DNA of 64,000 nt, from the NCBI GenBank assembly GCA_020881915.1, contig JAJFPB010000010.1:1550001-1614000 (forward strand). Reading direction: 5' to 3'. How positions within the stretch are numbered: position 1 is the first letter of the stretch; the number at the start of each line of letters is the position of its first letter. Of the stretch, positions 1 to 12,165 are shown in pieces. The DNA comes from Paramyrothecium sp. XJ0827 (lineage: Eukaryota; Ascomycota; Sordariomycetes; Hypocreales; Stachybotryaceae). A model generated the notes under the pieces. It had not been told where the DNA came from and ran no database searches. It saw nothing but the letters and a program-made list of their open reading frames with translations. The translations under genes and the position numbers were made by a program.

Positions 1-1468
1 GAACACTGCCATGGAAATGCTACCCGTGGAGTTGCTATGAATGCTCATAGCATCAAATCCGCTCAACGCAGTTCGTTTCTTCTCGGAAAAGTAAGCATCC
101 GCGGGCGAATCTTTCGGCGATTCATATGCCTTGGGTATGGCGGGAACTGGTGGGACATATTCGTCATCATCATGTGGCATTGGAATGTGCACTGTCGTAA
201 GCTTGGGAGCAGGAAGTCGTGACGATACCGCTGGGTGTAACCCTCGCGGCTGCAAGGATCCGGTTGAAGTCCTTACAGTGTTGGCGCTCGTGGTCGACCC
301 GATCGAGAGCCCGGAACTGTATGACTTCCTGCTAATATCCGGGGTTGTTCGTGCGGATGAGGGTGTGGCTGATGCCTTTCTCGGTATCATGGACGGCGAC
401 CTGGAATCTGGACGTATGTCCCCTGGCGCCGGGAGTGGGACGTTCGAAACGTGGTTCAGGCTTTGAGATTGGGGCAGAGTGGACATCCGCCTCATGCGCC
501 TAGTGTCTGTTGGGCTAATCGTCCTCGCCCCAAGTCCAGTCGCATGCGAGCCATGGCTTCCAGGCACCATAGAGGCTCTTCTTCCCGATGAAGAAGGGGT
601 GTGTGTCTTACCGCCAGCCTTGGGTGAGCGAGGTACGAGAGCGGACAATCTATTGTGGTCGGGAGTGAGAGTGCTGCCAGCTACTTGACTAGGTCGCGGA
701 GGAGGTTGTACAGATTTGGCCTTGGCCGCTCTTGAGCTAGACAGAATTCTTGTTGTATCCGATCCAGTGGCAGACGAGCTGTCTATGGATGTAGTCGTTA
801 GATCGGCGGCGGATCTATCTGCCTGAAGGCTAGGGCGTCTCTTCTGAGGAATTCGGACTCCTCCATCAACGTCTCCCACTACACCAGGACCCATGGACTT
901 CCGTGGAGGCTGTTTCATGTTGGAACTGGAGACTGGGGGATAATGGCTCTGCCGCCGACTTCGGATGGCCATTGAAGCAACCTGTGCATCGATAGGCCCG
1001 GTAGCATTAGACGTGGCGGAGGTAGCGCTGGGCTGCCTGCTCGAAGTGCTAGGTCTGCGTAGGATGGAGCCTGAGCGGCCTGGCCGATTGGATATAGGGG
1101 GATGGGATCCATCAGTGATGGTGCCATTATGGACTGGTCTCGATCTGTCCGTCATCTTGTGCTCGCCAGCCCCTTGAGTGTGAGCGCCCATGACGCCGCG
1201 AGCCTCGGTTGGCGAGGGTGACCCGTTCAGTTTCAACTCGCTCGAGGCTGATTCTATACTGGTCTGAAGATCATCGAAACTGACGGATGGGAGAAAGTCG
1301 TAAGTTGTCGTGGAGTGAGCAGGCTGAGTCGTGTCCCCATTTCGACCGAACGAAAACAGAGAGTGATTGTTGGTAGAAGAGGCGCTGAGCATTGGAGCAT
1401 TGGCAACGAGGCCCGAGTTCGTGAATTGCGAAGAAGGTAGTGGGAGATTCGACGCGTTGTTCTTGGTG
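1..1468 (-). CDS. Ser/Pro-rich protein, N-terminal part; possible Pom1-type DYRK kinase (partial)
   Basis: The minus strand is open in one frame from about 1500 to base 1, so the gene continues past the left edge. The first in-frame ATG is at 1390-1392. The frame stays protein-like above it, and a CTGAC branch point (about 1482-1486) followed by a CTCTAG acceptor puts a likely exon start at 1468. The true first exon, further upstream, was not identified. The visible residues begin with a conserved-looking stretch (TYDFLPSVSFDDLQTSI) and continue as about 400 residues of low-complexity Ser/Pro/Arg sequence. That part includes RSPSMIPRK, SARTTPDISRKSYSSGLS and EYVPPVPAIPKAYESPKDSPA, with many potential phosphorylation sites. 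No catalytic domain is inside the window. The motif order recalls, from memory only, the N-terminal regulatory region of filamentous-fungal Pom1-like polarity kinases. That identity is tentative; that it is coding is firm. Confidence 0.7.
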
Positions 1469-4333
1469 CTAGAGTCCAAAGTCAGCGGGTTCAGGGTCAA
1501 GAGCTCGGTGCAAAGGTGTATCGGGTTCTGGCTGGGTAAGACGGGCAAAAGCGTACAAGTGAGTAGGGGATTGATTTGCTGGTCGCGACCAAGCCGAATT
1601 TCTTTGCTCCAAAACCATGGAGCCAGCACCCGGAGACGCAATGAAGGACTGGGTATCCGGACGTCACACAAGGGATGGGTGTCACACGGAAAGCAGCCTC
1701 TCAGTCCGGTCAGGGAGCTGAGTGCAGTCGGACGGCTACCTCATTCCGGGACAAAGGTACGCGATCGGGGCAGCTGCGGGCCTGAGGGAGGGTGGGCGTG
1801 CGTCGAAAAGGCCAGCGGGAGCCTGCCTCGTTGAGATTGCCTTGGACGAGACGATGGGCCGTCAGGTAAGGTACTGGAGGGAAAAGTAGATGTCGGGGCC
1901 CAAGCCGGTTGCAATCCAGGAGTAATGTAGGTTGTTTTTTTAACGAAAGGAGGGATGGGATGCAGCCAGTCGAATTGGCGGCTGGCACGGACGGTGGAGG
2001 AGACGACTTGATGGTACTTCCCATGCTAAGGCACGGTACGGGACGGCGAGGTACACGAAGCCACTGAACCGAATGCTGGGCCTGTGAGGAGGCCGACTCC
2101 AGCATCGTTCTTCCACCGACTGTGGGTCGAATGGAGCCTACCAGCAGAGCCAGCAGAGGCAGAGGTACCGCATAGCGTGGGAACGGCGGCGGAAGAACAA
2201 AGGCACCCAGCCATGATTGGTACTAGGCACCTACCTTAATGTAAGGTACCTTGCCCAGGGAACGGAGCCAGTAGGTACCAACGCACAGAGGGTCCCCCAT
2301 AAGGACTGCCCTCCAGGTGCACCCGTGAACTGTACCTCCAGGTCGCCATGCGCGCCAAACACGAATCGCGGCTATTCGACAGGGTGTCTCTGTTAAGCAG
2401 TCTTGGCCTGAGTGAGCGTCAAGCGGCTTACCCACCCGCTCTTCTTGGATCGTTGGCATCTTGCGACTACGGTGCATTACTTCATCTGCATTCATGGCGG
2501 AAGCGCTACCCATAACGGCGTGAAAATTAGGTGCGTTGACTTGTTAGTAGCATGGCGTGGTGCCTTGCCGTGACTGGCCTTCATGACCTGGCTACTACCT
2601 ACCGTACCTTAAGGCGCAAAAAGGTAAGGTATGGTAAGGTTCCGGAGGCAGGTACGGCAAGATACCGCACCTGTCAGCAGTTTCGGTTGGTACCGTCACC
2701 ACCACACGGGCCAGACATGGAGGTGGTGCGGGGACGGACAGAGCCGTTTCTATCGAGTGATTGGCTTCCGAGACATGACATATGATAAAGCTTCCTCATG
2801 CATACAACGTTCGTCATTTCTTGTCGTCAGTGCGTTGAGAGAACGCGGGCCAAAAGACAGCAATTGACACATTGTCTCTATTCCTCACGTTTCCGATGCC
2901 GCTTATAGGTGTGCCATGGCCACGGAGACTCTCCCTGCTTTTGGAAAAAAGCGCTGGCGTCCCAGTCGCCACAACTCCACTGCACCTACTTTTGGGTCGT
3001 GACACTATCCATGGCGATCGCGTCCACCCAAGAAGAGACGATAACAAAGCCTGCTGTAACCATGGGCCCGGGGCTCGTTGACGCGTCAACGGACCGGGAC
3101 ACAGCCTGCCAATGGCTTTGCTTGCTTCTGCCTCGGGGCGTGGCCCAGGATTACGCTTCCTGTTTTTGTGTTTGTGCATTTGATTACGCCCGGCAATGAC
3201 CGCCAAGCAATGGGTGAAGTCCATGGCCATGCGGGAACGCCAATTGGTTCGAGCTCATATTGTTTACGGGGTCGTTCACATTTTATCGAAGCCCCGTTGC
3301 TGGTTCTGTTGGGCCAACCGCCGGTGTTGTGCCTGACCGGATTGGGAACAGAGCAGCGATGGGCCCTGCAAGCATCCCGGTTATTTTCAATCCGGGGTCC
3401 TACCACTGGGAATTGTTAATCACAACGTGAATGAATCTGGTCCAGACGTGCAGGGTTATCACGCCCATGGCTGCTGCTTCCAGACGAGACTCCGCTATCA
3501 CAAGTTGGGATCATCCACTGCCCCTATTGTAGCTCGTCTTTCATCGCGTTTGGCGCGAGACTGATAACCAAGCCCACAATCGAGTAGCTCCCGACCTTGC
3601 ACGCGGGCGGCCTTTCAGTTGGGGGAAAAAACCCTGTCGATCACTTTGCGCTCCTCAACTCGCAAACTCCACACTCTAAAAATCACCAATTTAGAGGGCT
3701 CTGACTGACCAAGTCAGCAGCATGAAACAGAATTATTAACCTGCTGGTCAGTTCGCTTAGTAGACAAGCTGGAACCTCAGTCCTAGCTAGGTTAGCATTT
3801 ACGGCTGTCTTGACTAAAATGGAATTGAAACGTTCTGTTGTTAAAAAAGTAAAAAAAGACTGTCGTATGATTTGGTTTCACCAGCTCGGCAGAGGCCATC
3901 TTGTCCACGGAATAGTTGGGGGACCAAGTGAGCGAGTCAAAGTGTCATATTCGACATGAACGTTGACTGATCCAGGATTGTCCGTGCTATGCGGCGTTTT
4001 GCTCGATCAAGCGTACGTATATGTTGAAGATTTGTCTCGAAAAAATACCAAGCTTTTGCACATCGTAGAAAGGGGCTCTAGGAGTTACACAGACTTGTAG
4101 TCTCTCTGTGTGTTGGAAAGCCAAGCATATGGTTGGTGGTGTTTCGATGCCGTTGTGGGAGAAGTGGCTGAGGTGTGGCTCAGGTAGATACTTCATCTCA
4201 GCGTAGTGATGTCAGCATTGGCGCATGTCACATGTCGGCGCAGCCATCCCTTCATTCCTCATCTCTCCCCTCCATCCACAACCCCCCGGCATGTCTTGAA
4301 TACGTGCGCGCGCAGAGCCCACTTTCGCCGGCC
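1469..4333. other. Intergenic region with no convincing gene
   Basis: All frames are short, and overlapping ORFs occur on both strands without domain-like sequence. The left part should contain the missing first exon and promoter of the leftward gene. Clusters of AAGGTAAGG/GGTACC short repeats lie at 2222-2280 and 2593-2660. A more AT-rich patch lies around 3700-3880. The last few hundred bases should be the promoter and leader of the peroxin gene. Confidence 0.6.
2222..2660. repeat. AAGGTAAGGTACC-type short repeat clusters
   Basis: Two clusters of the interspersed motif AAGGTAAGG / CCTTACCTT / GGTACC are visible, at 2222-2280 (CCTACCTTAATGTAAGGTACC) and 2593-2660 (AAGGTAAGGTATGGTAAGG). The same motif recurs near 29.7, 43.9, 46.6, 61.9-62.3, 63.2 and 63.8 kb. 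It lies only outside coding exons. Confidence 0.6.
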
Positions 4334-5881
4334 ATGGACGATTTTACTGCCGAGATGCTGGCAGGCGCCCAGTACGACGGCTCTCCGCAATCTCCGGAGC
4401 GGTCCCGGGCACGCGACATCGTTGTCGAGCCGGCCCCCGAGCCCGGGCCACAGCCGGAGCCTGCCACGCCGCCGCAGAGGACGGGCCTGAGAGGCGGTCT
4501 TGCGGCGATCAGGGAGCGCGCGAGCATCCAGGACCGCCTCGTGGAAAAGTATGTCGCCCTGGCCGAAACGTGCGGTCGTGCAATGGATCCTTACTGATGC
4601 TTCTCGCGCAGACTTCTCCAACAAGTCATCCCGACTGACGACAACGCCGGCTCTGACGGTCCCATCATCGCCGACGACAAGGCGCCGGCCTTTGCGCAAC
4701 GCCCGAACTTCAACATTACCACCATGTCCAACAACTTCCGCCGCTTCAATGCTCGCATTGGGGTTGTTTTCAAGTTTCAAGCTCGCGTCCTGCGGCTGCT
4801 GTCCTGGCGCCAGACATCCCACACCATGTCCCTCCTAGCCGTCTACACTTTCGTCTGTCTCGACCCGTATCTACTATTTGTACTCCCCATCGCCGTGCTC
4901 ATACTCGGCGTATTGATTCCGGCGTTCCTTGCGAGGCACCCGGCGCCTCCGAAGGGCACGCTGTCGAGCGAGCAGAACGTGGGCTACACGCCAAGGGGGC
5001 CGCCTCTGGCCCCTGCGGCGACGGTGAAGCCGGTCAAAGAATTGAGCAGGGATTTCTTCCGCAACATGCGCGACCTGCAGAACTGCATGGAGGATTTCAG
5101 CCAGGCACACGACAAGTTCATTGAGCTTCTTGTGCCGCTGACGAACTTCAGCGATGAGGCTTTGTCCTCGGCTGTATTCCAGTTCCTGTTTGTTGGAGGA
5201 GTCATCATGTCGGTGTCGGCGCACCTATTGCCATGGCGTTTCGTGTTTCTCCTGAGCGGATGGGGTGCCATATGTATGGGCCACCCGAGTGTGGCACGTT
5301 TTGTTGCCGCCTCGAGGCAGGAGCACCTGCAGCCTAGGGAGCAAAAAGCAAAGTCGACCGTGGACAGCTGGATCGCGAACGATGTGATCCTCGATTCTGC
5401 GCCCGAGACACGCGAAGTCGAGATTTTCGAACTGCAGCGGATGTCCTCCGCCGGCGAGTGGGAGCCCTGGCTGTTCTCGCCCTCCCCATACGACCCTCTT
5501 TCGCAACCTCGCATCTCCGGTGAGCGGGCGCGCGGAACGCGCTTCTTCGAGGATGTCTTGCCGCCCGACGGCTGGGAGTGGAGCGAGAAGAAGTGGGCGC
5601 TCGATCTTTGGAGCCGCGAGTGGGTCGAGGAGCGCATCATCACGGGCGTGGAGGTTGAGACGGAGGGCGAGCGATGGGTTTACGACATGTACGATGAGAG
5701 AGAAGAGCGCACAGGTGTCGTCGAGGCGCCGGAACGAAACGAGAAAGATGCGGACAAGCCGAAGCCCGTGCAGAAACCGAGCTGGGAGGAGGGCCAGGAC
5801 ACAACGGAAAGAAGGGGAGATTGGCGTCGCAGGAGGTGGGTTCGTTTAGTGAAGAGGAGAGTCTCGCAGGTCGCGAGCTAG
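4334..5881 (+). CDS. pex24: Pex24-family integral peroxisomal membrane peroxin with dysferlin domain
   Basis: The model joins 4334-4548 and 4612-5881 (494 aa). The 63-nt intron has a GTATGT donor and a GCGCAG acceptor, and the frame is kept across it. The N-terminal about 75 residues are acidic and Pro-rich. The signature core PNFNITTMSNNFRRFNARIG follows. A long hydrophobic segment lies at about residues 144-178 and a second at about 257-300. From about residue 340 there is a DysF-type region rich in aromatic residues (FELQRM...WEPWLF, LPPDGWEWSEKKWALD, WVEERIITGVE). The last about 50 residues are highly charged. Proteins of this family sit in the peroxisome or ER membrane and control peroxisome number, size and ER contact. 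I chose the start at 4334 (GCCATGG context). An in-frame ATG at 4232 would add 34 residues. The family is clear; which yeast paralogue (Pex24/28/29 group or Pex23/30-32 group) is less certain. Confidence 0.88.
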
Positions 5882-6263
5882 TTATGTACTGTACTTGTAA
5901 GACGGTCGTCAACATGCATGTCCTTGCCGCCGTTATGCACAGAGTTCCAGGATGCGAGTAATATGTAGATGGTATTAAGAAGCCGAAGCAAATAATCCTA
6001 TCCCTTGCCCAGACATTCGACAATGAGTGGCAGTGGTACAAGACTCCGATGTTCAGCTGCTGTTCATTCTGATTTCATCCAGATGCCCGCTCAGCTCATG
6101 ACCCAATCCGTGAAACAAAATTGACAGAAATTACAGTCAAATGATATGATGCGCCGTTCCATCCCACTAATAGATGCCAGTCACAGAATCCGATTGCTTT
6201 GTCTCCAGTCGCCTGATCTTCCGACGCTCCGGGAGTATTCCTCCCTCCGCCCTCGTCACCCCC
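5882..6263. other. Convergent intergenic region
   Basis: This is the 3' flank shared by the rightward peroxin gene and the leftward GGPP synthase gene. It is AT-richer than the flanking exons. No ORF or structured element stands out. Confidence 0.6.
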
Positions 6264-7448
6264 CTATTCTATGACCATCTTGTCCAAGATCTTCTGGATG
6301 CCCGTGGTCCTGCCCAGGCCCTTGTCGACCTCGTCGGCCATCTTGCGGGCGCGCTGGATCAGGACGGCGAGGACGGCGCGGGTGTAGTCGAAGCTGCCGG
6401 TGCGCTCCATGTACTTGACGGCGTAGCGCTTGACCTCGACGTCGGTCGTCTTCATCTTGAGGATGTTGATGAGCTGCAGGTTGGTGGGGTCGGTCCGGAT
6501 GCTGTGGATGACGGGGAAGGAGAACTTGCCCTCGGTCAGGTCCTCGCACATGCCCTTGTTGCTACTGTACTCGCTCGAGGACAGGTTCATGTAGTCGTCG
6601 CGGATCTGGAAGATGAGGCCGATGAGGTTGACGAGGGGCACGCAGTCGATGTCGGACTTGGACTCGGCCTTCATCAGCTTGATGCCGAGGCGGAAGAGGC
6701 CGCCGGTCTTGTTGCCGACCATCTCGAGGTAGTCCTCCTCGGTGGGGCAGGTGAGGGTGTCACGCCAGAAGAGGTCCATGCCCTGCCCGCGGTGCAGGTT
6801 GACAAGCTCCTGGGCGAACATGGTGACGGCCTCGTTGTTGCCGAGGCGCTGCAGCTCCTCGAGGGCGGCGAAGTAGATGTAGTTTGCCGAGTTGATGGTC
6901 TGGGCGACGCCGAAGATGTTGTGGGCGACGGGGAAGCCGCGGCGCAGCTCCGACGAGTCCTGCACGTCGTCGACGAGCAGAGAAGACTCGTGCAGCATGC
7001 CGACGACACGGGTGATGATATCGAGACTCTCGGTGGGAACCTCGAGCCAGGCATTGAAGGCGGCGATGAGCTGGGCGCGGAAGTCCTTGCCGGGGTGGCT
7101 GCTCACGTAGTCAAAGGGCCCGCGGACGACCTTTTCCTTCTCGTCGGTCCATGTCTTCTTGTCCGCAAAATTCAAGTCCTCATGGGCGTAGCGCGAAGGG
7201 TCCGGGGGCGGGGGGCCCTGCCCGGTGGTGGTGGTGGGTTGCTGCGAGCCCATGGCGGCGGAGGTGGTGGTGAGCAGCTGCTTCTGGCCGATCCAGTCGG
7301 CCTCGGACACGGGGTTGATGATGGATCGCGGAAGCGGGGGAGAGGCGGGGTGGGAGTAGCTGTGAGAGTGCGAGTGGCCGCGGTGGATGCCGGAGCTGGA
7401 GGTGCGTGGAGGAATGGCGTTTGGTGTTTGCAGAGGATTGGACAGCAT
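6264..7448 (-). CDS. ggs1: Geranylgeranyl diphosphate synthase
   Basis: This is a single uninterrupted exon of 394 aa. It is a trans-isoprenyl diphosphate synthase that adds isopentenyl diphosphate to allylic primers to make C20 GGPP, used for protein geranylgeranylation, carotenoids and diterpenes. The first aspartate-rich motif is DDVQD at residues 160-164, preceded by [10 protein letters not shown] and followed by SELRRG. The second is DDYMN at 284-288, after GLIFQIR. The GKTGG-like segment ([11 protein letters not shown], about 245-255) and the conserved NYIYF and LHRGQGMDL stretches fit fungal GGPPS. The first about 85 residues are low-complexity (His/Ser, then Pro/Thr) and look disordered. 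I chose the start at 7448 because upstream in-frame sequence is not protein-like; another in-frame ATG (residue 66) would give a shorter form. The position next to a peroxin and Cdc14, with no terpene cyclase nearby, argues for the housekeeping (al-3 type) enzyme rather than a cluster copy. Confidence 0.95.
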   Translation of the reverse strand: MLSNPLQTPNAIPPRTSSSGIHRGHSHSHSYSHPASPPLPRSIINPVSEADWIGQKQLLTTTSAAMGSQQPTTTTGQGPPPPDPSRYAHEDLNFADKKTWTDEKEKVVRGPFDYVSSHPGKDFRAQLIAAFNAWLEVPTESLDIITRVVGMLHESSLLVDDVQDSSELRRGFPVAHNIFGVAQTINSANYIYFAALEELQRLGNNEAVTMFAQELVNLHRGQGMDLFWRDTLTCPTEEDYLEMVGNKTGGLFRLGIKLMKAESKSDIDCVPLVNLIGLIFQIRDDYMNLSSSEYSSNKGMCEDLTEGKFSFPVIHSIRTDPTNLQLINILKMKTTDVEVKRYAVKYMERTGSFDYTRAVLAVLIQRARKMADEVDKGLGRTTGIQKILDKMVIE

Positions 7449-10400
7449 CTCGAGAGAGACTGATGGGCGAGCGGGTGGGAATGCGCTAGGTGCGGAATGA
7501 AGCTGTCGCAGCGAGCCTGGTGAGCGGCGGACGCAATCGCGAGAGAGGCGACAGTGGCTGGCAGTGCCGAATTGGTTAAAGAAGAAAAATGATAAATCTG
7601 CGCGAGTACTGGAGACACAGAGTAGCAACAGCTTGCGAATGCAACTCTCGGGGTCCCGGTCTCGTGAGGTGCGGCGCCCTTGGACGGAGATAGACTAAGC
7701 CCTACAGGTTGAAGGTTCCTGAAGCTACAGACGTCATCGACCGAGACGGCTCAGTCACCTCTGGGACTACCGACGCTTTTGTGCCCTCGGACTGGGGATC
7801 TGGGAAAAACAAAAAGGCACCAGTGGTACCGGTGTTTGGGAATTGGATGACGAGTCAATAGGCAAAGCTCCACGCCAGTTCGGGAAGCTTGGGTTTGGCT
7901 ACTGCGGGTACAAGACCACGTAACGCAGGCAGACAAAGCCAGATTGTCGAGGTTCTGATTCGATGGGGGGCAAAGACGCGGCAGAAGCCAACAGCAGCAA
8001 TGGCGGATCACGAGGCGGGAAACGCAGCAGGACCGGCTCCCTCTAATACCTTTTTCCAAGGCTGCCGCTGTCGAGGCGGGACTCTTGCTGGTCGGCCATT
8101 CTCCCCATGTGCCCTTTGCGGACATTCGGTCTTCGGCCAAGATGTGATTTCCGAACATGGCGACGGCGGCCTCGATCGCGGCTTGCGCTGGGGTCCGCTT
8201 CGCATCTTGCCATGCCCTGCGCCGCCTTTCGGCGAGGGGGGGACCCATTGCCGGGGGGAGCTGGGATGCGAGTGCGAGGAGGACCCCGTGGCCAGGCAGA
8301 AAGACGATGCATGAGCTATTGAATCGCAAAGGTCTTTCAATTACGGGACATTCATTGTGTCTATCTTGCAAATACAGTACAAGCTTGGCGCATCTCTATG
8401 ATTTAGCATTTGCGCAGCGCGAATGCCATCGTCAAAAGCCCGTCTTGAGCGGTCAGGCCCTTTATTGATTTTGTCAAGATGAATAGCTCATCATGACGTT
8501 TTCTCAGATCGAGAAACAATGTGGCATGCATGCATGTGAAGGTCCCCCTCCCCACGATGGAGCTCCAAGGGCCCCAAACCGATGGGAGGGAAGAAATGCG
8601 GTTAGGGCGTGCAGCGTGCATGCCGGTTATGCCTAAAGCGGGATCGCAGCCACGGAGGGTTTTGCTTGTCATCCTGCGCTTGATCGGAAAAGGTGCTCGA
8701 GGATCGACTTGGCCGGGATGCATGGGACTTGCGATCGATCTGCATCGACAAACGAACAGTTTCCCATCACCAGTACCTACCCGACAGACCCTCGGGCCAC
8801 GGACTTCTGGGCGGGTCTCATTGAGTAATCACTCGCTATAGTGCATTTCTCTTCTTTTCCTTCTTCTTCTTCTTCTTTTCCTCCCACAGGTGAATTACAG
8901 TACGAACCCTCGACAATTTGTAACCACTCTTTGCAGTCATAACTCAAACGCGCCTCTTGCCGTAGAGATTCAGTAGTAGAAAACCAGAGAACTGGTTTCT
9001 GGTTATAAAGGAGCGAGGCTGAGCACTTAAGGAGGCAATTGAGTTCTCGTCCAACTTCTGCTGCCATTCATACTAGGAACACGGAGATGCAAATGCAAAT
9101 GCCACGGCCAGCCCGGGCGGCCGTAGCATTCCTCGTACCGGAAGCTGGGGGTTTGGGAGGGCGCTAGCTTAGCCGCGTCCACAGGAGAAACTCAAGCGTC
9201 ATGCCCACATCATTGGGCATCTATGATACCTTAACTACTGTATCCGCTGGCCAACCACTGTTTGCCTTATTAAGGGACCATTGGGAGGCATAAAATGTTC
9301 ACTGCAATGCCAAAAAAAAATTCTAGACGGTTTCTAAAGACCCCGTGAGGGGCCTATCAGGGAAGACTAGCCTGCGCCTTGTTTGGGAGCGGTCGAAATG
9401 GTGCGCCTTATTTGACGATTTCTACTTGTTTAAATAGCATAAAATAAGTTTTTGATGAACAGAAAAGAAGAAAAATGAAATAGGAGCCGATTAAAAAGGT
9501 AAGAGACGAAGACAAAACCCTCGAAAAGAAAAAGAGAGTAAATGGAACAACAGGGCAAGGTCCCTTGGGTCAATGACCGGGCCCCTGCGGATTTTCTACC
9601 CACGACTTCTAATACTAATACCTTCACATCGCAATATGTAGCACCCCATTATCTTCCCTCGACCACTGCCGCATATTCTCTGATGCTATTACAATACAAA
9701 ATATGTCGATTCCTTCATAAGGTAAATTGCAACTTTACCCGAATACCCCAGAGTCTCACGTATTTCATCGTGACCAAGCAGTCAAGGGTGGCAGCATGCC
9801 GAGCATACCAATTTTACAGCATTGATGTCCCAATAACAAGCAAGTTATTCAGCAAGGTTGTTGGCGTGCTTCTGCACCCTACCAGCTGGGATTGTGCACT
9901 GGCCAGTCATGGCGCAAGCAATCTCATGCCTCTGGCAGGTAGAATGCCAAAGACTCCCGTTGGCCTGGAGCCGCGACGGCGTAAACAACAATGACTCCGC
10001 GATGAGGTGCGTTTCAACTCCCAGCCTTATCCCGCGAGCCCTGAATCCCGAGCCACTATGACACGTTCAGATGTTCCCACTCAGACTTAGCCAGCAACGT
10101 GGCAGCCTCACACAACGCCCATCCCTAGGTGGCATCTCCACAACAGCAGAAGGCCCCCCCCCAGAACTCACCTCGTGGCCCAGCCCGCCCACGAGGCTGC
10201 AACTCGTCGTCCCTTATTTTCTCCCTTCGGCCTTGAAACGGCAGACCCTCAAACGGGGCGCATCCCCGCGAAAAGGCAGAGGCGTGGCAGGGGTGGCCCC
10301 TGGCCAGCGACCTGGTTGCGTCCCGGTTGCCGGGGCGACGGACTGACACTTGGCGTCGTCTTGTCATGCAAGCACTATCAAGCACGCTCCACGAGGGATC

Positions 10401-10799
10401 CGCACCCGTCTATTGCTATTGTCCCTCGCCTTGCCTTGCCTTATCAATGCGGTTCTCGCTTTTGCGCCCATAGTACTTCTTCCCTCCTCTTCCCCCTTCG
10501 TTACCTTTGGGCCGATACTCGATCTGCTCGCTTGATACCCAAATGTCTTTCTTCTTCTCGTGATTGTATTAACATCTTGGCGCATTGCGCAGCCGCTTTC
10601 CTGGCAATCCCTACTTTTTTCTATCCCGAACCTCCTTCTCCCACAAAAGATAAACCTCGTCCATTCCTGCGTTTCCTTGGCCGATCCGATCTGCATCTTG
10701 ATTGCTGTTTGTTGTTTTGCGGACTATCGATCATCTTTTCACCTCCCACCGTCCAGCAACGCCCGAAATCTTTCTACACGTCCTCCCACGCCCGCAACA
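7449..10799. other. Long intergenic region between ggs1 and cdc14
   Basis: No frame looks like a real gene. It holds the ggs1 promoter at its left end. A CTT-rich microsatellite lies near 8846-8882, and an AT-rich patch at about 9410-9720 contains a poly-A run near 9312. The last about 500 bases are pyrimidine-rich and run into the cdc14 start, as expected for a fungal promoter and leader. Confidence 0.6.
8846..8882. repeat. CTT-rich microsatellite
   Basis: A pyrimidine tract, mostly TTC triplets, lies just downstream of a short open frame and 1.4 kb upstream of ggs1. It is low-complexity sequence with no coding potential. Confidence 0.7.
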
Positions 10800-11752
10800 A
10801 TGGAATCGCTTCTCTCCCTCGCCTTCGATAACCTCTCCTCCTACGATGGCCCCAAGATACGCAAGGGCCTGCGCCAAGTAGAAGGCCTGCTAGCTCAGAT
10901 CTGCCTCTCGGGACCAAAACCAGAGCCGTCGACGAAGAGAGGCTCTGTAGACGCCGGAGCCGAGGCCAATGGCGACGCAGACTCAAGTCCTCCACGCAAG
11001 GACCTCGCCCAGCTCTCGCAGGACCCGGCCTTTCGCGAATTCTTCAAGCTGCAAGAGGGTTTCGAATGGAACGTCGCAATGCGCCTCATCGGCACCTTGG
11101 ATCGCCTGCTGGCAAAGGGCGCCGACGGCCAGAACGACCTGCTTATCCTGAGCGCTCTTGATCTGATCCAGGGCGTCTTGCTCCTGCACCCGCCCAGCAA
11201 GACGTTGTTCTCGAGAGAACAGAACATGAATGTATGCCATTATCTCTTCCTAAGCACTAGGCCATGATTGTTTGTCTAACTCGATATCTACAGTTGCTTC
11301 TGGACCTTCTCGAACCGATCAACTGCCCGGCAATCCAGTCCGCTACCCTGCTCACCCTCGTCGTCGCCCTCATCGACACGCCCATCAACACTCGCACCTT
11401 CGAGAACCTCGACGGCCTGCTCACCGTGACCTCCTTGTTCAAGTCGCGGGGCACCTCAAGGGAGGTTAAGCTCAAGCTTGTCGAGTTCCTCTACTTTTAC
11501 CTCATGCCCGAGACACCATCCATCCCTTGGGCCGACCAGCGGGACTCGGTCCCAGCCATGCTGCAGCGCAGCCCCAGCAAGCTCGTGGGCGCCTTCTCGC
11601 CAAACACCAGGCGCCGGCGCACCAACAGCGACGGCGACGCCACGCTCACCACCGAGGAGAAGCAGGAGCTCCTCAGCCGCCACCTGAGTAGCGTCGAGGA
11701 CCTGGTTAAGGATCTGAGGACGAGTGCTCCCTTTGGTGGCGTGGTATGCTAA
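10800..11752 (+). CDS. cdc14: Septation-initiation-network protein Cdc14 (Sid1 partner)
   Basis: The model joins 10800-11231 and 11294-11752 (296 aa). The 62-nt intron has a GTATGC donor, a CTAAC branch and a CTACAG acceptor, with phase 0. The N-terminus MESLLSLAFDNLSSYDGPKIRKGLRQVEGLLA and the alpha-helical body (DLLILSALDLIQGVLLLHP, LLDLLEPINCPAIQSATLLTLVVALIDTP, VKLKLVEFLYFYLMPET) fit the fungal Cdc14 family of the septation initiation network. This is not the Cdc14 phosphatase: no CxxxxxR motif is present. In fission yeast the protein binds the Sid1 kinase at the spindle pole body and drives contractile-ring closure; a septation role here is inferred from that. A Ser/Arg-rich loop (SPNTRRRRTNSDGD) near residue 250 could be a phosphorylation site. 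The pyrimidine-rich stretch before the ATG is the likely leader. Confidence 0.9.
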
Positions 11753-12165
11753 TGGCCGGGCCATTTCATCGTCGCTTCGTGCGTGCAGCCACGAGGCGGC
11801 AACAGTCCGAGCAGGACGGACCTATTTCCTTGACCTGTCTATTCCCTCTTGGTCTTGCGCTGGTTTTCACATCTCTCCTTTTTTCCCAAGTACTCTAGGA
11901 TTGGCGTTTGCGTGGCTCATGGGAGTTTAGGGAAAGGGGAAAACTTCACGGACAACCGTAATCATTTCTCATTTGTATGGATTCTTTTCTCATCATTCCA
12001 AATATTTCTTTTCAGTCTAGAATGAAAGAGGGTCGTTCGGCGCGGGTATACTTTGTACAACAGAAACAAGGAGACATCTGGCTAGGCGTTTATACCGAAC
12101 AGAACAATTGACAAGAAGAGCAACATGCCACACATAACCACATGAAGATTTGAACGTCCCACGTC
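11753..12165. other. Convergent intergenic region
   Basis: Shared 3' flank of cdc14 (+) and the cysteine-rich membrane protein gene (-). The middle is AT-rich. I see nothing else in it. Confidence 0.6.

Noticed and set aside
6174..7463. A 429-codon plus-strand open frame
   Set aside because: It is the antisense shadow of the GGPP synthase gene; GC-rich codons leave the opposite strand open. It has no domain logic.
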